A stretch of 64,000 bases of DNA from Evansella cellulosilytica DSM 2522 (GTDB lineage: Bacteria > Bacillota > Bacilli > Bacillales > Salisediminibacteriaceae). Each line of letters opens with the position of its first letter. The first letter of the stretch is position 1. The notes below the pieces were generated by a model that did not search any database, was not told where the DNA came from, and was given only the letters and a program-made list of their open reading frames with translations. The DNA is taken from positions 3,968,001-4,032,000 of the forward strand of contig NC_014829.1 of the NCBI RefSeq assembly GCF_000177235.2. The letters run 5' to 3'. The position numbers and the translations under genes were made by a program. Positions 9,338 to 17,547 of the stretch are shown here, one piece after another.

Positions 9338-9940
9338 CTTGCTTGCCTTTTTTTGCTTTTTTCACCTTACAATGTCTCTCTAATTTATTTTGCTGCCCTT
9401 TCTTATGCTTTTTTCACCTTACAATGACTCACTAATTTAATTTGCTTCCCTTTCTTATGCTTTTTCCACCTTACAATGGCTCGCTAATTTATTTTGCTGA
9501 CCTTTATAATGCTTTTTTCACCTTGCAATGGCTCACTAATTTAATTTGCTGCCCTTTCTTATGCTTTTTCCACCTTACAATGGCTCGCTAATTTAATTTG
9601 CTGCCCTTTCTTATGCTTTTTCCACCTTACAATGGCTCGCAAAATTAACTTGCTGCCCTTTCTTATGCTTTTTCCACCTTACAATGGCTCGCTAATTTAA
9701 TTTGCTGCCCTTTCTTATGCTTTTTTCACCTTACAATGGCTCGCTAATTTAATTTGCTTCCCTTTCTTATGCTTTTTTCACCTTACAATGGCTCGCTAAT
9801 TTAATTTGTTGCCCTTTCTTATGCTTTTTCCACCTTACAATGGCTCGCTAATTTAATTTCCTGCCCTTTCTTATGCTTTTTCCACCTTACAATGGCTCGC
9901 AAAATTAACTTGCTGCCCTTTCTATTGAAATTCCCATCTA
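9317..9940. repeat. Tandem array 2, about 12 units of 52 bp
   Basis: Period 51-52 bp, lying between the truncated sigma gene and nagB (convergent). The unit contains CACCTTACAATGGCTCGCTA, then ATTTAATTTGCTGCCCTTTC, then TTATGCTTTTTC. The last recognisable unit decays near 9940. The core AATGG..CGCTA.TT..ATTTGCTG.CCTTT is shared with array 3 (28505-29150), and the TTTGCT segment also with array 1. The rest of the gap to 10126 shows nothing recognisable. Confidence 0.93.
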
Positions 9941-10126
9941 GTAATGGCGCACATAATTAGATTGCTCAGCTTAGAGTGCTCGATGCTATAAAGATTTCCA
10001 TTTCCATTACAAAATCTATATAAACATAGACGCCTCAATCCGTCCTAAAAAAAATTCCTATCGAGACACCGCCCGCTCTGTATATGCAATCAGCCCAAAC
10101 CTACGTGAGCTCTCCCCTGCATCACG

Positions 10127-10852
10127 TTATAACAAAGAAAGGGCTGAGTGATCAGCTACTACCGTTACATTTGGGTGCTCTAGCAGCACTGATGCAGGGA
10201 ACTCAGGAGATACCTCTCCATTGAGTAACCGATTCAATGCGCTCGCCTTCTTTTCGCCAGATACCATCAAAATGATTTTTTTACTTGAAAGAATTGTATT
10301 AATCCCCATCGTAATTGCTTTATGAGGAACCTCTGCAGCATTTGGAAAAAATCTTGCGTTTGCTTGTCTAGTAGAGCTATCTAACGTGACAACGTGCGTT
10401 TTAGAATGAAACGATGTTCCAGGTTCATTAAAACCAATATGGCCATTCATACCGAGACCTAATATTTGGATGTCAATGCCTCCTGCTTTTTCTATAAGCG
10501 CCTCGTAATTCGCACATTCCTCTTCCAAGTTTTCTGCCATACCATTTGGAATGTGCGTTTGATGGATTGAAATGTCGACATGCTTTAATAATTTTTCATT
10601 CATATAATGTCGATAACTATTAGGGTGATCACCGCTTAATCCTACATATTCATCAAGGTTAAACGTAAACGTGTTTGCAAAGGACACGTTCTTGCTTTTA
10701 TACTCGTCTATTAATCGTTCATATAAAAGCTCAGGTGTTCCTCCTGTTGCTAAGCCTAGAACTGGCGTTTTTAATATATTTACTTTATCAACAATTTGCT
10801 GACAAACGTTTTTGCTCATTTGTTCATAATCGCTAACCGTTACTAGCTCCAC
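10127..10852 (-). CDS. nagB: Glucosamine-6-phosphate deaminase
   Basis: 241 aa, normal for the short Bacillus NagB. It converts glucosamine-6-phosphate to fructose-6-phosphate and ammonia. Family motifs are LGLATGGTPELLYERL near residue 35, FNLDEYVGLSGDHPNSY with the catalytic Asp near residue 65, and ILGLGMNGHIGFNEPG near residue 130. GTG start at 10852 has AAGGAGGAAG upstream. It overlaps the end of nagA by 20 bp, so the two are translationally coupled. It is the final step from N-acetylglucosamine into glycolysis. Confidence 0.96.
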   Translation of the reverse strand: MELVTVSDYEQMSKNVCQQIVDKVNILKTPVLGLATGGTPELLYERLIDEYKSKNVSFANTFTFNLDEYVGLSGDHPNSYRHYMNEKLLKHVDISIHQTHIPNGMAENLEEECANYEALIEKAGGIDIQILGLGMNGHIGFNEPGTSFHSKTHVVTLDSSTRQANARFFPNAAEVPHKAITMGINTILSSKKIILMVSGEKKASALNRLLNGEVSPEFPASVLLEHPNVTVVADHSALSLL

Positions 10853-12026
10853 TTTTCACTTCCTCCTTAAAAGCAACCTTGCCTCTGCAGATTGTGTATT
10901 TAAGTGCCAAATCATCATCGATGAGCAAAATATCCGCATCCTTCCCTACAGCTAAACTACCCTTTCTATCAAAAATATTAAGCTGTTTCGCAGGATTTAG
11001 CGCAGTCATTTTGACCAACTCTTCAATGGAAGCGCCACTATACTCGACCATGTTTTTCGCACCATCAATGAGCTTCAAGATGCTCCCCGCTAACCTTCCA
11101 TCGGCTAAAGCTGCTACCTCGTCATCAACAACAACTTGTTGGCCTCCAAGCTCGTATTTCCCAGGTTGCATACACTTTGCTCTAATGGAATCGGTAACGA
11201 GCATAATCCGATCGACGCCTACATTTTTATAGATGAGGTGGACCATATCTTTTGAGACGTGATAACCATCAACGATGAGCTCACACTTCAACTCATCAAA
11301 CAAAAATGCTGCACCGACAACGCCGATATCTCGGTGATGAAGACCTGTCATTGCATTGCATAGATGAGTTACTTGCTTCACCCCATGCTTTAGTGCTTTC
11401 TTCATGTCTGCGATTCCCGCTTCCGTATGACCAGCAGAGACATTGATTCCTTGTTCATACAAGTACTGTATAAAACTACCGTCTGTGTCCTTTTCCGGAG
11501 CCATTGTCACCGTTTTGATTGCATTGCCTGAGAGCGCTTGCCAATGCTTAAACTGGAGAATATTTGGCGGTACAGTGTACATAGGAGGCTGTGCGCCAGC
11601 TTTCTTTTTTTCAATATACGGCCCCTCTAAATGAACACCAATGAGTTCAGCTGTACCGCTCTTGTTTTCATATCGAGCGACGTTCTTGAGTGCTTTCTCT
11701 ATGTTTTCAGTTGATTGTGTAATAGTTGTCGCCAGAAAGCTTGTTGTTCCTTCCTTTGGGAGCGTTTCGCACATATTTGCTAGTGCCTCAGGTGTTCCGT
11801 CCATGACATCCGTACCATTGACACCGTGAATGTGCCCATCAATAAAGCCCGGTATTGCGTGTAGTCCTTGACCATCAATTGTTTCTACTTCTTCCATATT
11901 GGTGAAATCATTCGACATCCCGATCCGTTCGATTTGATTGTTTTTTATGAGGAGACATCCATCGGGCACTGTGCTCGTCTCCATATATATTTGAATATTC
12001 TTAATGAATAAATATTGATCTTTCAA
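10833..12026 (-). CDS. nagA: N-acetylglucosamine-6-phosphate deacetylase
   Basis: 397 aa amidohydrolase that removes acetate from N-acetylglucosamine-6-phosphate. Visible motifs: PGFIDGHIHG near residue 60 (metal-binding HxH), LEGPYIEKKKAGAQ with the ligand Glu near residue 132, SAGHTEA near residue 200, THLCNAMTGLHHRD near residue 222, and VTDSIRA with the catalytic Asp near residue 282. TTG start at 12026 follows GGGGGAG. It heads the nagA-nagB operon, divergent from nagR, with two operator palindromes in the shared promoter region. Confidence 0.96.
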   Translation of the reverse strand: MKDQYLFIKNIQIYMETSTVPDGCLLIKNNQIERIGMSNDFTNMEEVETIDGQGLHAIPGFIDGHIHGVNGTDVMDGTPEALANMCETLPKEGTTSFLATTITQSTENIEKALKNVARYENKSGTAELIGVHLEGPYIEKKKAGAQPPMYTVPPNILQFKHWQALSGNAIKTVTMAPEKDTDGSFIQYLYEQGINVSAGHTEAGIADMKKALKHGVKQVTHLCNAMTGLHHRDIGVVGAAFLFDELKCELIVDGYHVSKDMVHLIYKNVGVDRIMLVTDSIRAKCMQPGKYELGGQQVVVDDEVAALADGRLAGSILKLIDGAKNMVEYSGASIEELVKMTALNPAKQLNIFDRKGSLAVGKDADILLIDDDLALKYTICRGKVAFKEEVKSGASNG

Positions 12027-12097
12027 TTGGGTTCACTCCCCCTAAGTTACATTACTCTATAACTTTATCTTATACTAAAATACCATACAAGATTTAT

Positions 12098-12132
12098 AGT
12101 TGTCTAGACCATTGTACAAGTTGTATACAATT
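12098..12132. promoter_or_regulatory. Paired NagR (DasR/YvoA-type) operators between nagA and nagR
   Basis: Two near-palindromes: AGTTGTCTAGACCATT (12098-12113) and AGTTGTATACAATT (12119-12132). They resemble the dre operators of the GntR/HutC regulators YvoA/NagR and DasR (A.TGGTCTAGACCA.T). They lie in the divergent nagA/nagR promoter region, where a bound repressor would control both directions. The same motif recurs at 22757-22773 before the ABC-transporter operon. Identification is by eye; effector and binding are inferred from the family. Confidence 0.75.
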
Positions 12133-12188
12133 ATCTTAATTTTTGGTAAAATAAAAGAAAGAAAATTTTAGTGAAAAGAGTGATCTTG

Positions 12189-12911
12189 ATGTTAGATAAA
12201 AATTCCCCACTTCCGATTTATTATCAATTAGAAGAAGAAATACGTGAATTAATTAACTCTGGTCAACTGAAAGCTGGCGATTTGTTACCTTCTGAACGCG
12301 TTTACGCAGAAAAGTATGAAATTAGCCGCATGACTGTAAGACAAGCTATTACAAATTTAGTATCAGAAGGTTTACTCATTCGCCAAAAAGGCAAAGGTAC
12401 ATTCGTTGCTGAAAAAAAATTAGAGCAGCCACTTAAAGGGATTACTAGTTTTAGTGAAGAAATGGAAGCGCGAAACATGAAACCTTCCACTAAAATTATC
12501 TCCTTTCAGCAGGAACTTGCTGAGCCTGTTGTTGCTAAAAAGCTTCAAATCGAAGCAAACACACCTGTTTATAAAATACACCGTATTCGTCTAGCAAATG
12601 ATATTCCACTCGCTGTAGAAACTACTTATACTCCAGCGAAGTTTATTGAAGGTATCTCTGAAGAACAATTCACTTCTTCATTTTATGACATTATTGAGAA
12701 GCGTTTGAATCTATCGATCGGCTATGGTGAGCAAGAAATAGAATCTGTTTTAGCGAATGACTCAGAAATTAAGCATTTAAACCTTCATAAAGGAGATCCA
12801 GTATTGCTCGTACGCAGGGTCACATTTTTATCTAATAATGAACCGTTTGAATATTGTCGTACGACGTACCGAGCAGATAAATATAAATATAAAATCCAAA
12901 TGCACCGTTAA
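12189..12911 (+). CDS. nagR: GntR/HutC-family repressor of amino-sugar genes
   Basis: 240 aa from ATG 12189 (MLDKNSPLPIYYQLEEEI), which aligns with the start of YvoA/NagR; a GTG at 12171 would add six residues but is less family-like. N-terminal winged helix (LLPSERVYAEKYEISRMTVR and GLLIRQKGKGTFVAE) spans about residues 10-75. The C-terminal UTRA effector domain follows, with VYKIHRIRLANDIPLAVE and FEYCRTTYRADKYKY. It should be released from DNA by glucosamine-6-P or N-acetylglucosamine-6-P. It is divergent from nagA with operators between them. Confidence 0.93.
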   Translation: MLDKNSPLPIYYQLEEEIRELINSGQLKAGDLLPSERVYAEKYEISRMTVRQAITNLVSEGLLIRQKGKGTFVAEKKLEQPLKGITSFSEEMEARNMKPSTKIISFQQELAEPVVAKKLQIEANTPVYKIHRIRLANDIPLAVETTYTPAKFIEGISEEQFTSSFYDIIEKRLNLSIGYGEQEIESVLANDSEIKHLNLHKGDPVLLVRRVTFLSNNEPFEYCRTTYRADKYKYKIQMHR

Positions 12912-12925
12912 CTCACTTTTTTTCC

Positions 12926-12960
12926 GTCCGCTATTATTACATAATAGTGGACGAAATCGT
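12926..12960 (+). terminator. Hairpin after nagR
   Basis: GTCCGCTATTAT (12926-12937) pairs with ATAATAGTGGAC (12941-12952) with one G-T pair and a 3-nt loop. A short T stretch follows a few bases later. It lies between convergent nagR and the kinase gene and is probably a weak terminator. Confidence 0.6.
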
Positions 12961-13033
12961 TTTAGCCTGTAAATGAAAGAAACTTAGCAATTCCGAAAAG
13001 AAATGAATGTTTTTTTATTATTTTTGAAAAACT

Positions 13034-14035
13034 TTACCGCTCTAGCTCATCATGTAAATCATTCACTAAGCGCCAAACATCTTTCGCTGTCGATAATGGG
13101 GAGTCTCCCGCTATTGTATGTGCAAGAACACCAGCTGCTGTCGCAAACTCTACCATTTTCTTCAAATCGAATCTATGAAAATATCCATATAAAATACCGC
13201 TTGCGAAACCGTCGCCTCCACCAATTCGGTCATACACCGTCAACGGATAATTCCGTGAATATACTACATTGTCTTCTTTTACAATAAAACCTTGGAGTGT
13301 TTGTTCATTGCTAGCTACATGTTGCCTTACTGTACCAGCAATGATTGGTATATCATACTTTCTTGCTACAATGCGTAGTAAATGTTCAATCTGTTTTTTC
13401 TTCTTTTTCTCTTCCGTTTCTAAACCTAGCGTATGAATCGCGTCCTTTTCAGTCATAAAACAAATATCACTTATTTCAAGCATTTGTTCATATGCTCGTT
13501 TAATCACATCCTTTTCTTCCTTCCATAGCTTTGGACGAAAATTACAATCAAAGGAGGCCGTTAATCCTTCTTTTTTTGCCTTCTCGGCTAATGTAATGGT
13601 AATCTCTCTTATTTTTGGTGAGATTGCTAAGCTTATTCCACAAAAATGTATGTGGGAAGCGTCCTGAAACACCTCGTAGTCTTCTATAGAAGAGGTGCAA
13701 AAGGAACTTTCCTCCCTATTGGAGTAGCATACAGTAGAAGGCCGCGGATGAAAGCCATGCTCTAAAAAATACATGCCTATATATTCGCCACCTCTTGCAA
13801 TGGCCGAAGTATTAATACCTAAACGATTAATGTATGCAACGGCTGCATCGCCTAGCCGATTGCTAGGCAATTTTGTAAGCAGCAAAGTATCACAGCCAAA
13901 CTTTTCTAACGATGCAAGGACGTTAACCCCTGTACCGGAAAACGAATATTCCAGCGTGTTTACTTGCTCTAGTTTTTTATACCTTTCTACCTCCAACCGC
14001 ATCATTACTTCACCAAATGCGATGATTTTACCCAT
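13034..14035 (-). CDS. PfkB-family sugar kinase, 2-keto-3-deoxygluconate kinase-like
   Basis: 333 aa ribokinase-fold kinase. N-terminal IIAFGEVMMRLE and SGTGVNVLASLEKFG (substrate-binding Gly/Asn loop), and C-terminal YDRIGGGDGFASGILYG with the catalytic Asp (GGGD) and anion hole, define PfkB/KdgK proteins. The expected reaction is ATP-dependent phosphorylation of 2-keto-3-deoxygluconate to KDPG. It sits immediately after the DgaE-like gene (1 bp gap), whose product would be a keto-deoxy sugar acid, which favours this substrate. ATG start follows GGAGAGGC. It is the last gene of the operon from 22707. No KDPG aldolase is found nearby. Confidence 0.82.
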   Translation of the reverse strand: MGKIIAFGEVMMRLEVERYKKLEQVNTLEYSFSGTGVNVLASLEKFGCDTLLLTKLPSNRLGDAAVAYINRLGINTSAIARGGEYIGMYFLEHGFHPRPSTVCYSNREESSFCTSSIEDYEVFQDASHIHFCGISLAISPKIREITITLAEKAKKEGLTASFDCNFRPKLWKEEKDVIKRAYEQMLEISDICFMTEKDAIHTLGLETEEKKKKKQIEHLLRIVARKYDIPIIAGTVRQHVASNEQTLQGFIVKEDNVVYSRNYPLTVYDRIGGGDGFASGILYGYFHRFDLKKMVEFATAAGVLAHTIAGDSPLSTAKDVWRLVNDLHDELER

Positions 14036-14036
14036 C

Positions 14037-15140
14037 TCAAGCCTCTCCTGATACGATATTTTTCACCGATTCGGTAATGGTATTTATGTCTCCGTCTAAT
14101 AATGGGCGTGGATCTATATCAAAGCTGCCGAGATTCGCATGATAATCTCTCGTATAAATGGCGATGTCTTCCCCTTCCTTCAACTGTCTTACAACGTCAA
14201 GTGCATGGCAGTTCGTCAAGCTATCGTCAATTTGAACTCTCGCTCGGCATATTTCTCTGCCTGCTTCATCTGCCACAATCGTGACTCGAACGCCAGGTAG
14301 CTGGTCTAGCTCCATTAAAGGCATGATCATATCCCTTTGCTCTTCCTTCGTTTTTCCACTATGTGAATAATCTTCTAAAGCTTGTAGCAAACCAAAAATT
14401 TGCTCTTTTCCTACCTTCATTGCGCGCCCGATTCCCTTCAAGTGAAGCTTGCTGTACGTGATGAAGTTACCTTTTCCAGCTAATATGCCTGATGTCGGGC
14501 CGCCAATCGCCTTCGTTCCACTCAGTATAATAAGATCTGCTACCTCTCCATACGCATCGATATCTTCTTCTGCTGCTGCATCAAGTAATAAAGGTATTTT
14601 TTTATTTTTACATAGCTCACTAACCTCAAATAGGCTAGCCATATTTTTTTGTACACAGTGATGCGATTTAACATAAATTACAGCTGCCGTTTTTTCACTT
14701 ATTGCAGCTTCCATTTGACTCACTGTACATTCATTAGCGTAGCCTACTTCCTTTACTTCGCCGCCCCCTAGCCGGATCATCACTTCAATTGGGGCACCGT
14801 AGTTAACATTATGTCCCTTCATGACAAGCACTTCCCGATCACAATCAATACTTCCATCATGTAAGTGATCGACTAAAGACACATTATCCTTTCCGATTAC
14901 ACCCGCTATCGCTAAAGCAATTGAGGCGGAAGCGGAGTTCGTAATGAGTGCATCCTCTGTGCCAATTATTTCTGCTACTTTTTTACCTGCTTTATTCACT
15001 AAATCGTCCATTTCAAAATAATTTTGTGCACCGAATGCCATTTCCTCCAGTACCCGTTCTGATAAAGTGGAAACTCCTAAAATGGTCATTCTCCCACTTG
15101 CGTTAATCACTTTTTTCAATTGTAATGAACTAGAGCTCAA
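14037..15140 (-). CDS. DgaE-type PLP-dependent ammonia lyase (SelA-like)
   Basis: 367 aa. It resembles the selenocysteine-synthase-like PLP enzymes of the DgaE group, which remove ammonia from D-glucosaminate(-6-phosphate) to give a 2-keto-3-deoxy sugar acid. Signatures: VINASGRMTILGVSTLS at the N-terminus, NSASASIALAIAG near residue 70, HHCVQKNMASL, and ILSGTKAIGGPTSGIL with the probable PLP lysine near residue 213. TTG start at 15140 follows GGGGGAG and overlaps the end of the amidohydrolase by 11 bp. Whether it acts on the phosphorylated or free acid is unknown; the downstream kinase suggests the free acid. Confidence 0.8.
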   Translation of the reverse strand: MSSSSLQLKKVINASGRMTILGVSTLSERVLEEMAFGAQNYFEMDDLVNKAGKKVAEIIGTEDALITNSASASIALAIAGVIGKDNVSLVDHLHDGSIDCDREVLVMKGHNVNYGAPIEVMIRLGGGEVKEVGYANECTVSQMEAAISEKTAAVIYVKSHHCVQKNMASLFEVSELCKNKKIPLLLDAAAEEDIDAYGEVADLIILSGTKAIGGPTSGILAGKGNFITYSKLHLKGIGRAMKVGKEQIFGLLQALEDYSHSGKTKEEQRDMIMPLMELDQLPGVRVTIVADEAGREICRARVQIDDSLTNCHALDVVRQLKEGEDIAIYTRDYHANLGSFDIDPRPLLDGDINTITESVKNIVSGEA

Positions 15141-16218
15141 TATATTCTCCCCCTAACATGACTGCATTTACTTTGATTTGCTCTCGGTGATGTTGAATAT
15201 AGCCTTCGCTATCCTTTAACGCTATTTCCTCATCGTCTATGGAAAAAAATGTGAAGTCAGCAATCGCTCCTGGTGAACATCTTCCTCGCCGATGAAGCTT
15301 TAGTATTTCGGCAGGAACTTCCGTAACGGCACGTATCACTTCCTCTAACGAATAACCTAATGCTAAAAATTTTGTGAGCGTCGTGGCCATATTATAAACT
15401 GGACCTTCCTCTTTATTTTTTTCATATATATCGGTACTTATTGAATGGAACGGCAAGTTCTTCCTCTTTGCCACTTTTGCGATTTGAAAAGAGAAACTAG
15501 CTGTTCCATGCCCAACATCTAAGTAGACGCCCTTCTTTATTGCCACAAGCATAGCATCCAATATTTGTTCGTGAAAAATGTTGTTTTGATGCTTCGCATG
15601 AAAGCAATGAGTGATAATATCTCCCTTTTTTAAATAAGGTAGCATCTCATCTAACGTTGGCGGTGCATTGCCTATATGAACCATTAAAGGTAATGACGTT
15701 TTTTCAGATAGTTCTTTACCGAGCTTTAAAGGCGCTATGCCGCTTTCGCCGATTACGCTTTGACTCATTCTTGCTTTTAGTCCTACAATAAAATGCTCGT
15801 ATCGATCGATAGCCTTCCTTGCTTCGTCGATAGAAATATCGTCTATTCGACTAAGTTCATCCATTCTTTTAAGGCCAATTCGAGATATATTTAAAAAAGC
15901 TAGCACATTCGTTTTACATTGCTTTGCAAGTGTATAAAATTCGTCAATATCGTCCGCACCACTTGATCCTGCATCAACAACGGTCGTTACACCGTGCATA
16001 TAACCGATTTCATCTGGATGTGCACAATATGGCGGAAACTTTGGAAAAGTATGTGTGTGCATATCAATCCAGCCTGGCGAAACATACGTCCCTTCTTCTA
16101 CGTAAATCACATCGCCATGACCGTCGTAATCTTTGACGATGTCTTCAATGACACCATCGTTAATTACAATGTCACGACGCAATCCACTCGGAAGCATCGC
16201 GTTTTTGATAACCTTCAT
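15130..16218 (-). CDS. Amidohydrolase/deacetylase family metallohydrolase
   Basis: 362 aa from ATG 16218 (MKVIKNAMLPSGLRRD), supported by AAGGAG ten bases upstream; the frame is open to 16242. It is a dihydroorotase-like amidohydrolase: PGWIDMHTHTFPKF (HxH metal site near residue 58), VDAGSSGADDID near residue 90, LMVHIGNAPPTLDEML near residue 185, ITHCFHAKH near residue 213, and STDIYEK with the metal Asp near residue 275. Such enzymes occur beside DgaE-like genes, consistent with deacetylating an N-acetyl sugar acid before the ammonia lyase. Coupled to the lyase by overlap; preceded by an 18-bp hairpin. Confidence 0.8.
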   Translation of the reverse strand: MKVIKNAMLPSGLRRDIVINDGVIEDIVKDYDGHGDVIYVEEGTYVSPGWIDMHTHTFPKFPPYCAHPDEIGYMHGVTTVVDAGSSGADDIDEFYTLAKQCKTNVLAFLNISRIGLKRMDELSRIDDISIDEARKAIDRYEHFIVGLKARMSQSVIGESGIAPLKLGKELSEKTSLPLMVHIGNAPPTLDEMLPYLKKGDIITHCFHAKHQNNIFHEQILDAMLVAIKKGVYLDVGHGTASFSFQIAKVAKRKNLPFHSISTDIYEKNKEEGPVYNMATTLTKFLALGYSLEEVIRAVTEVPAEILKLHRRGRCSPGAIADFTFFSIDDEEIALKDSEGYIQHHREQIKVNAVMLGGEYIEL

Positions 16219-16246
16219 AAAAGCAACACTCCTTGCCATCATTTAT

Positions 16247-16290
16247 GAGGGAACTGAAAAAGGTCGCTCTTTACCTTTTTCAGTTCCCTC
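16247..16290. terminator. Perfect 18-bp hairpin just upstream of the amidohydrolase
   Basis: GAGGGAACTGAAAAAGGT (16247-16264) is exactly complementary to 16273-16290, with an 8-nt loop. It ends about 30 bases before the amidohydrolase ATG inside the operon. It is followed by no T-run on the minus strand, so it may act as an mRNA-stability or attenuation hairpin rather than a full terminator. Confidence 0.7.
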
Positions 16291-16295
16291 AAAGC

Positions 16296-16385
16296 AATGA
16301 GCGTAGTCGTTGCAATCTTTGAAAGACTACTATGAGTGGTTTTCTCATAGTAGTCGCGCAACGAACGGAGCCATTGCCCTTCAAA
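16296..16385. repeat. Structured intercistronic sequence with long internal stem
   Basis: GACTACTATGAG pairs perfectly with CTCATAGTAGTC across a short loop. CGTTGC pairs with GCAACG outside it, and GCAATG with CATTGC at the ends. It lies between two other hairpins in the lactonase-amidohydrolase gap. The stretch TCTTTGAAAG...TGAGTG.T.TTCT resembles copies A and B of the structured element (4332-4480, 49335-49473), so it may be a diverged third member. Confidence 0.45.
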
Positions 16386-16389
16386 CTAT

Positions 16390-16480
16390 AGGAACTGAAA
16401 AAGGTTGATATTAGGGCCACTGAAAAAGTGAAAGAACACCACTTTTACAGTGCCCTCTGATATGTACCTTTTTCAATCCT
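16390..16480. terminator. Nested hairpins after the lactonase gene
   Basis: Outer arms AGGAACTGAAAAAGGT (16390-16405) and ACCTTTTTCAATCCT (16466-16480) enclose an inner stem of AGGGCCACTGAAAAAGTG and CACTTTTACAGTGCCCT (16413-16456). The structure immediately follows the lactonase stop on the minus strand. It could trim expression between the upstream transporter/hexosaminidase half and the downstream catabolic half of the operon. Confidence 0.6.
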
Positions 16481-16486
16481 CCCTAC

Positions 16487-17524
16487 TCATACGTGTTGGA
16501 CATAGATGCAAGTTGGATTTTTGATTGTATAGCGCAATTCAACTTTCTCTAGCAGTTGCCCATTTTCATTTAACCTTAATACGGTTATGTCGTTTGAATG
16601 CTCATTTGCAATAAGAGCAAACTCATTATTTTCAAGAACTGCAAAGTGCCTCGGCCACCGCCCATACGTTGGTGTGAAGCTAGGCTCCTTTAGCAACCCA
16701 CTATCGTCTACTTGAAAACGCACGATGCTGTCATGCCCACGATTAGACGCATATAAATAGTCCGCGTTACTGCTCAGTTGTAAATGCGCCCCGAAGCTTT
16801 CTCCTCCATAGCCTTCTGGTAGTGTACTCACTTCCTGGATCTTTTCAAGCGATGTCACTGCATTGTTAAAACGGTAGGCACTAATAGAGGATTGAAACTC
16901 GTGAATAACGTACATCATATTTTTTTCCTCGTTTATTTCGATATGACGTGGTCCTGCTCCTGTAGGCACTGGAATAGTCACCCTATTTTCCAGCTTTCCC
17001 TCTACTCGTTGATAAAGGTACAACTTATCCTTACCAAGATCAGTAACAGCATAAGCTGAGCCCTCTGAACGAACTGCTTTGACCATATGTGGCTTTGAAA
17101 CTATCGCACCGTCTTTTTCATATACGTCTCCACCACATAAAGCTATTTCCCCATTTCCAGATAAAGAGTAAATGCCGATACTACTTCCACCGTAGTTTGC
17201 AGATAATAGCATGCGCTCATCTTCACTTAACTGTATATGGCATGGGTGGGCACCATTCGTATCGCACCGACTCGATTCAATCGCTTCCCTCTTTTCCCAA
17301 TCTACTTGAAAAACAATGATTTCACCCTTTTCAACTTCGCTTAACACATAAAGGTGTGTGCCGTCTCGATTCACCGTTAAAAACGATGGATTCTCGATAC
17401 CAGTGATTCCAATTTGCTTCGATAAAGTCATTTGTTCTGTATCAAAAAGCAGGATTTGGATCGACTCTTCCTCTTTTTTTCCATACGATCCTACTACGAT
17501 ATAATAGTAGCGATGTTTATTCAC
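16487..17524 (-). CDS. Lactonase family protein (6-phosphogluconolactonase-like beta-propeller)
   Basis: 345 aa from a GTG at 17524 (MNKHRYYYIVVGSYGKKEE), the usual start for this seven-bladed propeller family; an in-frame start at 17614 would overlap the GH20 gene by 67 bp. Typical segments are NPSFLTVNRDGTHLYVLSE, GAHPCHIQLSEDERMLLSAN with YGGSSIGIY, GAGPRHIEINEEKNMMYVIH, YASNRGHDSIVRF and WPRHFAVLENNEFALIANEH. Members hydrolyse sugar lactones to acids. Here, between a hexosaminidase and a sugar-acid deacetylase/ammonia lyase, an amino-sugar lactone is plausible, but this is inference. Confidence 0.82.
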   Translation of the reverse strand: MNKHRYYYIVVGSYGKKEEESIQILLFDTEQMTLSKQIGITGIENPSFLTVNRDGTHLYVLSEVEKGEIIVFQVDWEKREAIESSRCDTNGAHPCHIQLSEDERMLLSANYGGSSIGIYSLSGNGEIALCGGDVYEKDGAIVSKPHMVKAVRSEGSAYAVTDLGKDKLYLYQRVEGKLENRVTIPVPTGAGPRHIEINEEKNMMYVIHEFQSSISAYRFNNAVTSLEKIQEVSTLPEGYGGESFGAHLQLSSNADYLYASNRGHDSIVRFQVDDSGLLKEPSFTPTYGRWPRHFAVLENNEFALIANEHSNDITVLRLNENGQLLEKVELRYTIKNPTCIYVQHV

Positions 17525-17547
17525 TCTCTTCAGCACCCCGTCTTTGT

